A stretch of DNA of 64,000 nucleotides from Anolis sagrei (taxonomy: Eukaryota > Chordata > Lepidosauria > Squamata > Anolidae), in contig NC_090034.1 of the NCBI RefSeq assembly GCF_037176765.1, positions 23,351,375 to 23,415,374 of the forward strand. The letters run 5' to 3'. Numbering within the stretch: the stretch's first letter is position 1; each line of letters begins with the position of its first letter. Positions 22,401 through 32,100 of this stretch are shown here, piece after piece. The notes beneath the pieces were generated by a model, which saw only the letters and a list, made by a program, of their open reading frames with translations, was not told the DNA's origin and did no database searches. The position numbers were made by a program, and so were the translations under genes.

Positions 22401-25400
22401 GATGGGAGTTGTCATTCAATAACATCTATAAACTCAAGTCCACTGACTACCATATGAAAAACTGAGAGTTGACCCTTTGTATCCATTAATTCTCTGTCCA
22501 TGGAGTCAATGGTCTTTGAAGGCAGCTATGTATCAGCTGATGTGGCCGTTGAAGGACACGAGTCTGAGTTATCAAAGATTCTGCTTCTTCTTTGTCTTCT
22601 CTGACCTTTCATTGCCTAGGAGGTTTTGGAGTGGATTTTTCCCAGGCCACAGATGACGTCGCCTCAGGAATCTCTCTGGTTGCCCAGAAAATATTGTCCC
22701 ATGGAGTCACTTCTTTCTGCCCAACGCTGGTGACCTCTCCGCCATCTGTATATAGTAAGGTAAGGAACCAGTTTACATCTACAGGCTGTCTCCAAGTTAC
22801 AAACATCCCCAAGTTACAAATTATTCCTAGTTAAGATTGAGGCTGAGACAACAGAAAGTGAGAGACATCTGTCCCTTGGAAGGAAGGGAAATCCACTCCT
22901 GGAAGAGTTATTATGAGGGGGAAAAGAGATTTCCACTGAAGCTTTCTTTCCAATCCTTGTTTCCACAACAATCCACATTTTTCGAAATTCAATGATCCCA
23001 GGGTCAGAAAGTGGGGTGAAATCTTACAAACAGGGGCACAGACAGCAAAACAAACACTACAGGTGTGTCAACCCTTCCCTATGCAATCCAAAGCACGAAT
23101 GCATATGTGTATGTGTGTGTGTGTATATATATATATATGTATGTATTTGTATGTATATATGTATGTATGGCTGGAGTTACACTTAAGAAATGGACCTGTT
23201 CCCACTTGCATACAAAGTGAACGTAAGAACAAACCTACTAACACTATCTTCTTCATAACTTGGGGACAGCCTGTACCCACAAACCTCTGATTTGCAATAG
23301 ATTGGCAAGCTTGCTTGACATTCAGATGGTTAACAATGACAGCAACAAATTGCTTCCTTCTGCCCTCAGTTTCACTACTAATGTGAAGAAGCTTGACCTT
23401 TTGTTTTGTTTTCTGTACGATCTGTACGATTTTAATAATTTCTTTACACGTTCATTAGAGATCATTACAAAGCATTTTGGACCCCCCCCCCCCCCAAATT
23501 GGAAATTTTCATTTCATCCTTGAGACACACAAAAAGACCCTGGGAGGTCCATGGTATATTGTCCAACTGTGTCTCGCAGGACAGATTAATTATGAACTTC
23601 CTGACAATCTCTCCTCCCAGGTTCTGCCTCAGATTTCTGTAAGAAACGGAGGGCCCCATGGAGCTGGCGTCCTGGGTAAGAGACCTGGTTTTGTGTCCGA
23701 TCCGTCACTTTTTCCCCTTAGAGATGCTTTTTTTTGGAGTCGGAGATGCAGAACCTTTTACCTCTCTAAATGGTTTGACCACAAATCCCATAATCCCTTA
23801 ACACTGAACCTGCTGGCTGGGGATCATGGTGTTGTAGTCCGAAACATCTTCTGGAGGTAGGAAAAATGAAGAAGCCTTAGACCTGCTTTCATGTCTCCTA
23901 TATTTCACAGCTGCCTGTTTTAACCCTCTGTTTTAACTTTGTTGTACCTTGCATTTAGCAGGAAGGAGAAGCAGATAGTAAATGTGTCATTATTATTATT
24001 ATTATTATTATTATTGTTATTATTATTAATACCATTACTATTGTTATTATTGCCTCTGTCAGCTGCAAAAGGCCAGCCTACTCAGATCTGCACGCATTAT
24101 TTGCCAATAGATCACACAATCGTAGACATCCGGGAAGTGTCCAATGTGTGTTTGAATACAAAAGCCAGCATAGTGATCTTGTTTGCTGTAAACTGAATTT
24201 GTTGTGTATATTATAATATAATAATAATAATTTTAAAAAACATCAGGAGAGAATGCTTCTGGAACATAATATAATATACTTTATTTATATTCCACTCTAT
24301 CTCTCCCAGGAGACTCAGAGTGGATTACAGAACATATGTGAACTGAACTTGTGTATCAATAATAATAACAACAACAACAACAACAACTTTATTTATAGAC
24401 CGCCCTCTCTCCCCAAGGGGACTCAGAGTTGTTTACATACAAAAAGGCAAGCACTGAATGCCAAAGCCATCAAAAAACAAATACAAACAATACAGAATAA
24501 CATCAGTAGTCTGAAATAAAAAAGAAAAATACTAAATAAAACATAATTACACATCGAGACACATATACTCCAAAGAGTTAAAATGATTGAAATACATTTA
24601 AAAGTGCCTAACATGTCAGTACCAATTTAAAATGTACCGTAGCAGTCCATAAAATGCAGGTAGATTTACCAGCCTTCCAGTGAAATTAGCTTAAGATGTG
24701 CTAGTCCTCCTCCTCTCCATATGCTACAGTGCATAAGTGCATTTTCAAAAGGTTTTTAAAGGAGAGGAGGGTGGGGGGCATCCTTATTCCTTTGGGAATG
24801 GAGTTCCAGAAGCAGGGAGCAATCACGTATTGGATGGGTCCCTTGTATTTGGTAAGAGATAGGGACAGCCTCCTTCCATATTGTCACCAACAGGTTGCCA
24901 GCCCTGGAGTGCCATGTTTCATGCATAACATGTCTATTTCTCTTCTCTTCCTTGGATTAGGGGTTCACCTGGAAGGTCCGTTCATCAGTAAAGAGAAGAG
25001 GGGAGCTCACCCGGAGCATTATCTCAGAACCTTTGAAACCGGAGCTTTTCAGGATGTACTGGCCACTTACAGTTGCCTGGACGGAGTGAAGATTGTCACC
25101 TTGGCACCTGAGATGAAGAGAAGCGGCGAGGTAATCCGGGAGCTGACCAAGCGGGGCATCTGTGTTTCGGTAGGTAAGTGTTGCTCTTGGACTTTAGAAC
25201 AAGGGGAAGTTGGGACTCAGGGGGACCTATCTCATTGGCCAATGGATTTTATGTTTGCCTCCCCTGATCAGAATATATGCTTAGTTTAATAATAATAACA
25301 ACAATAATAATAATAACAATAACAATAACAACAACAATCTGGAAGTAGGTCTACAGTTATATCAGGCATGAGCAAACTTCGGCCCTCCAGGTGTTTTGGA

Positions 25401-28400
25401 CTTCAACTCCCACAATTCCTAACAGCCTACCAGCTGTTAGAAATTGTAGGAGTTGAAGTCCAAAACACCTGAAGGGCCAAAGTTGTCCCATGCCTCAGTT
25501 ATATGCTTTAGAATTTGGTTATATATATTACACTATGTCACTAACTCTCAGTCATGAAAACAAAGTTTCTGCAGTATAAGAACACTTTCAAACCAGGGAC
25601 AGATTTTTCCCCCAAATTTTGTTACATAGCGTTATAGTTCTAATTGGTAGAAAGTCTCTTCTTCATTTGGGGGAATGTGTTGGAATGTTGGCTGGGTTTT
25701 CAAAGATTTCTGTTGTATCATTTAGTTCTCCAGGGTGTCTTAGAAACCTGTGAATCATAGAAATGCATAGATAAGAGTGACATTTACAGTAGATATCATT
25801 AGATTAATCGGGGGGGGGGGGAGGATCGAGTGTCTTGAATATTATATGTCTACTGTATTATATATGTATTGCTTTATTTTATGAAAAGGAAAAAGGAAAA
25901 AAATACCTGTTGGAACAAAGATTATTTGGGGGGAAAAAACAATCTTTATGTTTCCACACGGAGAGCTTCTATCTTAAAACGTGTCCAAAGAGCACTCTTT
26001 GGCTGCCTACTGTTTACACTGAAAGGCCATTGTGTTGCTGTGAGTTTTCCGAGTTTTCCAGAAGCATTCTCTCCAGACATTTTGCCTCCATCTATGGCAG
26101 GTTGTGAGGTCTGTTGGAAACTAGGCAAGTGAGGTTTATATATCTGTGGAATAATGTCCAGGGTGGGAAAAAGAACTCTTGTCCGTTGGATGGCTATTGG
26201 CCACCTTGATTTGCATTATCTGGCCTTGCAGCTTCAAAGCCTGGCTGATTTCTGTCTGGAGGAATTCTTTGTTGGGAGCTGTTAACTGGCCTTGATTGTT
26301 TCCTGTCTGGAATTCCCATTATTTTAGTGTTGCTCTTTATTTACTGTCTGATTTTAGAGGGTTTCCTCCTTTCTGTTGAAATTTTCCACATGCTTGTAGA
26401 TTTCAATGGCTTCTCTATGTAGTCTGACATGGTGGTTGTTAGAGTGGTCCACCATTTCTGTGTTCTCAAATAATATGCTGTGTCCAGGTTGGTTCATCAG
26501 ATGCTCCATTATGGCTGACTTCTCTGGTTGAATTAGTCTGCAGTGCCTTTTGTGTTCCTTCATTCACGTTTGGGCAATGCTGCGTTTGGTGGTCCCTATG
26601 TAGATTTGTCCACAGCTGCCTGCTTTACAGTAGACTCCTGCAGAAGTGAGGGGATCCATCTTGTCCTTTGCTGAACATAGCATTTGTTGGATTTTCTTAG
26701 TGGGTCTGTAGATAATGTGTAGGTTGTGTTTCTTCATCAGCTTCCCTATGCGGTCAGTGGTTCCATTGATGTATGGTAAGAACGCTTTTCCTCTGGGTGG
26801 TTCTTTGCCTTTACTCTTGTGGCTTGTTCTTGGCCTTGCATCTCTTCTGATGTCTGTGGTAGAGTATCCATTGGCCTGTAGCCAGGCTTTGAAGCAGCGA
26901 AGCCATTCAATGCTAATCCAGGTGGTCAATGGCAACCTTCACACTTGTCTCAAACAGACAAGAGTTCTGTCTCCCACCCTGGACGTAATTCCACAGAATA
27001 TAAACCTCACTTGCCTAGTTTCCAACAGACCTCACAACCTCTGAGGATGCCTGCCATAGATGTGGGCAAAATGTCAAGAGAGAATACTTCTAGAACATGG
27101 CCATACAGTCCAGAAAACTCACAGCAACCTAGTGATTCTGGCCATGAAAGCCTCTGACAACACAAAGGCCATTGTATTGTAGATACAAGATGTGAATGGG
27201 GGAAGGATCAGGAAGGAAGAGAAATTTAAGCAACATCCTTCCTTAAAAAATTATAACTAGCTGGAAGGAGCGATGATTGTCAAGCTCAGAGAGACATTAA
27301 GCTGCATTTATTCTTAGCCTTCTCTCTTTCCAGGTCACTCTATAGCTAACCTGTCTCAAGCCGAGGAAGCGGTTCACCATGGGGCTACTTTCATTACTCA
27401 CCTCTTCAATGCCATGTTACCTGTAAGTAATACATAAGCACAAACACAACATGAGAATCTCTGTATATTTTTGAATTTCTTTACTGCAGGTTCCTGTCCC
27501 CTTGTTTTGCCCATTTTCTTCATTAATAATTCAGTTTGTACTAGGCCAGCTTTCTCCCATCCTTTGCCCTCCAGAGACACATTGGGTTACCTAGAGAGGT
27601 GAGGTCATTGGAGTCACTAGTCAGAGACTTGGCATTGCAGTCCAACGCACCTGGAGAGGACAACCTTTTCACGCCCATATTTGGAGCTAGGAATTCTTAC
27701 CCTTTAGGATTAGAATCCTCCAGTTTCATGAACTTTGAGAGCTGTAGTCCAAAAAAGTAACATTTCCAAATTCTGTCCATATTAATTATATTGTGGACCT
27801 TCAACTTAAGAGCATCCCAACTTACGAGCATTTTGAGTTAAAAGCCATTGCTTGGCTCAGGTTTTGCTTTGACATAAAACAGCATTTTGAGTTAAGAGGG
27901 AGTGCCAGAGGGAGTGCTAGCACCAGAGTCCAGGACTTGAGGGCCTCAAGGGAACAGCCTCTGGGCCTCGTGCTCTTATCTGCTTTGGGAGAGAGATTGC
28001 AGTCCATCTTGCTCTTGTCTGCTTTGAGGAACTTTGTGTTAGTTGACTCGGTGGTTTTTATTCCTGGTCTGTTTGGCTTCATGAAGAGAGTGAGGGAGGG
28101 AGAGAGCAAGAGAGGGAGGGAAAGAGGCTAGAAGGAGGACAGGAAGAAGAAGAAAAGGCAACTTTTGCCTTTTCACTTGGTGCCGCTTTGTGCTTCCTTG
28201 CCACAACTTTGTGGTTCTACCATTTTCAAGGTGATCTCTCTTTTTTACTGTTCCATGAGAATGTGCATGTATACATTATTTGTGATTTATAAAGTACATT
28301 TTCTTATTTTAAAACACAACAAAATAATGGGGAGGGGGGCAGGCCAGAAAGGATTAATAGCATTTCAATGGGCAATTTCACTTTGACATAAAAGCAATTT

Positions 28401-29127
28401 GAGTCAAGAGCTCAATTACTAAACAAATTAAACTCTTAACCAAGGTATCACAGTATTGGTTGTTTTTGTGGTCTGTGCAGTTCCACCACCGAGACCCTGG
28501 GATCGTGGGGCTGCTCACCAGTGACCAGATCCCTCCAGGTCGGCAAGTCTTCTATGGGATGATATCAGACGGGATCCACACAAACCCTGCAGCTCTGCGG
28601 ATTGCCCACCGTGCAGATCCTAAAGGTTTGTTGGCCCTAGATGGGAAGAACAGAGGCCTGTGCCCCAATAACTCGATTGTATGACCGGACACCGATGTAA
28701 CCGGAAGCCATTGTATCCCTATAGGGCTGGTCCTGGTGACGGATGCCATCATGGCGATGGGCCTTCCACCAGGCAGGCACACTCTGGGCCAACAGGTAGT
28801 CGAAGTGGATGGGCTGAATACCTATATTGCAGGTGAGTGCCCTGAAACTCTGGTCTTGAGGAAGAAAACCGGGTAGTTGAAGCATGTGGACTGCCATTTC
28901 TGTTCCATTTCTATCTCATCCTGAGTTTTTATCATTTTATCTTGTTCACTCGCCCATTGTGATTTTATTTTTGCACTGTTTTATTGTATTCTTATATTTT
29001 ATTTATTTTATTGCAATGTTTGTTCTGTGTTCTTGATTTTATTTTGTTGTAATGCACAACTGGGCTTGGCCTCATGTAAGCTGCCCCAAGTCCCCTTTGG
29101 GGAGATGGTGGCGGGATATAAATAAAG

Positions 29128-29163
<36 letters not shown>

Positions 29164-32100
29164 AATAATAATAATATTTAGTTGCACTACGTTGTTGAAA
29201 TCAATTGAACACTTTCATTGCACTTTACTTTTATTGAAATGTTCAAAAATGTTTGAGACATGCCAATGCATCAGTAAATATTTACATTTGACAATGCAGT
29301 TCCATGCATTGTGTGTTTCCACTTTTCAATGTCTTTCAGTTTCATGATAGCACCAACCAACACACATTTTGGTGCCTCAAATGCTAGCCCTGTTCTGGAT
29401 ATATTTGACCTGCTGATTCCAAAAAAATGGTACCAGTTTTCCCTAGTTTTTGAAATACAGGGACGCCTTGCTTGACATTAGTGCATGTTGGAGTCCTCGT
29501 GAGCCAACAATGTGATGAGGCAGCTAAAAAAACTAACGGGATTTTGGCCTTCATCAATAAGAGTCTAGTGTCTAGATCCAGGGAAGTCATGGTACCCTTC
29601 TATTCTGCCTTGGTCATACCACACCTGGAATCACACTGTGTCCAATTCTGGGCACCATAATTGAAGGGAGATGTTGACAAGCTGGAATGTGTTCAAAAGA
29701 GGGTGACTCAAAGGATCAAGGATCTGGAGAACAAGCCCTATGAGGACCAACTTAAAAGAGCTGGGCATGTTTAGCTTGCAGAAGAGAAGGCTGAGAGGAG
29801 ACATGATGAGGGCCATATATCAAGATGTGAGGGGAAGTTATAGGGAGGAGAGATTAAGTTTGTTTTCTGCTGCCCTGGAGACTAGGACATGGAAACAATG
29901 GCTTCAAACTACAGGATCTAGTTAAGGAAGAAAGGAGGAATAGGAAAAAGGAAGAGAAAGAGTATGAGAGGAGAGGAGGAAGATGGGAAGGGAGGAAGAG
30001 GAAAGAAGAAAAGAATTCAGACCTCTGGAAGACACCAGGAAGTCAAAACAATTTTTAAACCCTATCTTTGCCTCTTTATCTTTATCTCTATTTTATCTTT
30101 TTCTATCTTTTTTTCTCTTTGGTTTATTTTTGTTTTGCTCTTTTTCTCTCTTAATTTCCTATACATCTCTATTTTAACTGTAATCCAAAATTCAATAAAG
30201 ATTATTAAAAAAAACTACTGGAAAGGAGATTCCACTGGAACACAAAGAAGAACTTTCCGACTGTGAGAGCTGTTCAGCAGTGAAACTCTCTGCTCCAGGG
30301 CCTTTCCTCACAACCCTATATCCCAGAAAATCAGGCAAAAAATCCAACAATATCTGCTTTTAACTGGGTTATCTGAGGGCCTTTCACACAGACCTATAAT
30401 GCAGAATATCAAGGCAGAAAATCCCACAATACCTGCTTTGAATTGGGTTATCTGAGTCCACGCTCAGATAATATGGGATTTCCTGCCTTGATATTCTGGG
30501 GTATGGGGCTATGGAAGAGCCCTGAGTCCACACTGCCATATATCCCAGTTCAAAGTAGATATTGTGGGATGTTCTGCCTTGATATTCTGGGATATAGGGC
30601 TGTGTGGAAGGGCCCCCAGAGTGTGGTGGAGGCTCCTTCTTCAGAGGCTTTTAAACAAAGGCTGGACAGACATCTGTCAGGGGTGCTTTGAATGTGATTT
30701 TCCTGCTTCTTGAAAGGGGGTTGGACTGGATGGGTCACGCGGTCTCTTCCAACTCTATGATTCTATGATATGCCATCTACCAATCTTCATCTACTCCTCC
30801 ACAGAAAAGGATAATATCTCAGAAACTAGACCTAACGCAGTCTATCCAATGCAATTTTCTGAACTGACACCCCAAATAACTCCAGAAGCAGGCCTGAAAA
30901 CCAAGACACCAAGAAAATGAATTGTTCTGCTATGTAATCTATCTCAAATCTTAGTAGAGTTAACCTTTTGGACTAAAATTCCTAGAATTCCACAGCTAAT
31001 ATGAAGCCTAAGTGCAGGATTCTGTGGGTTGTAATGCAAAAGGGGAGATAGTTGAGCTCTGATCTTTTTTAAAAATATTTTCTTCTGCCCACAGGGACCA
31101 AAACTCTGAGCGGCAGCATTGCAACCATGGACACATGTGTTCGACATTTCAGGGAAGCCACAGGTAAGGCTTTTCCACATAGAACTCTGCCAACTTAAAG
31201 GAAATTTTGCCCATCTTCACAAGAAGCCAAAGTCTCCTTCGCATTTTATTCTTATCTCCTTTAGGTGTGGTTCCTTTTCTTACGAGGTCGAAGGCTACTA
31301 GATTGCAAAATCTTCCCTAGCTTTGCCACGTTAGACTCTTAACTGTTTAATTGCAAAGCACCATGATAGATAGTGTTATAAATGAAAAGGTGTATCTGTG
31401 TTGAGGAGTGGCTATGAGCCCGCCTTCCTATGCTGTGGGTCTTCCATCCAGACACTGAACAGGGTGAGGGTTGCTTAGGGATAAAAGAGGAGACACTTGC
31501 ATCCTTTAGGGCAAACATTGGGAAACTTTGAGCCTCCAGGTGTTGTGGACTTCAACTTAAGCGGCTGAGGGGGAAAAGGAAAGGGCCAAGGCTGTTAGGA
31601 ATTGTGGGAGTTGAAGGCCAAAATGCCTGGAGGCCCCATGGCTGCTTTAGGGTAAGCTAGAGTGGTTAGATCAATGTGCCCTGTTTTTCATTAGGCTTAA
31701 GTATACCAGCTGCACTTCCAACTTTGCATTTTATTTTGCTGCCATGGCCACTTGGAGATTTGGGGAGTGAGAGCCCTACACGGTCATTTTTCCAAGCTGT
31801 GTAATAGCACTGCCGAAAGGCCGCATAATGCGCCATGTGTGCCATTCAACAATGCTGGGATGGTATGTGCCACAAGGCTCCAAACAGTCAGAACCTAGAA
31901 AATTTATCAACAATGAATTGGTTAAATAAGATATGAGCCACAGTCCTATCAAAGTTCGATCCTGGGCCCAGTGCTGTTCAACCTCCTTATTAATAACTTT
32001 GATGAAGATTTAGAGGCTGTGCTTCTCCAGTTTGCAAATGGGGTCAAATTAGAAGAGAGCTAATACTCCAGAGGACAGGACCAGAATTCAAAAGGTCCTT

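Larger units (their letters stand above)
29465..30775 (+). mobile_element. CR1 LINE 3' fragment carrying two later insertions
   Basis: Encodes a decayed CR1 C-terminus ([11 protein letters not shown], then LYSALV-PHLE, then [14 protein letters not shown]) and ends in the 'tctatgattctatgat' repeat near 30758-30773. It is split by an L1-like insert (about 29920-30212) and by a hAT-like MITE (about 30312-30615). Confidence 0.8.

Noticed and set aside
24729-25289. 186-codon open frame across an AMDHD2 exon
   Set aside because: Only 24961-25173 is the real exon, bounded by splice sites. The rest is intron and LINE tail sequence read by chance.
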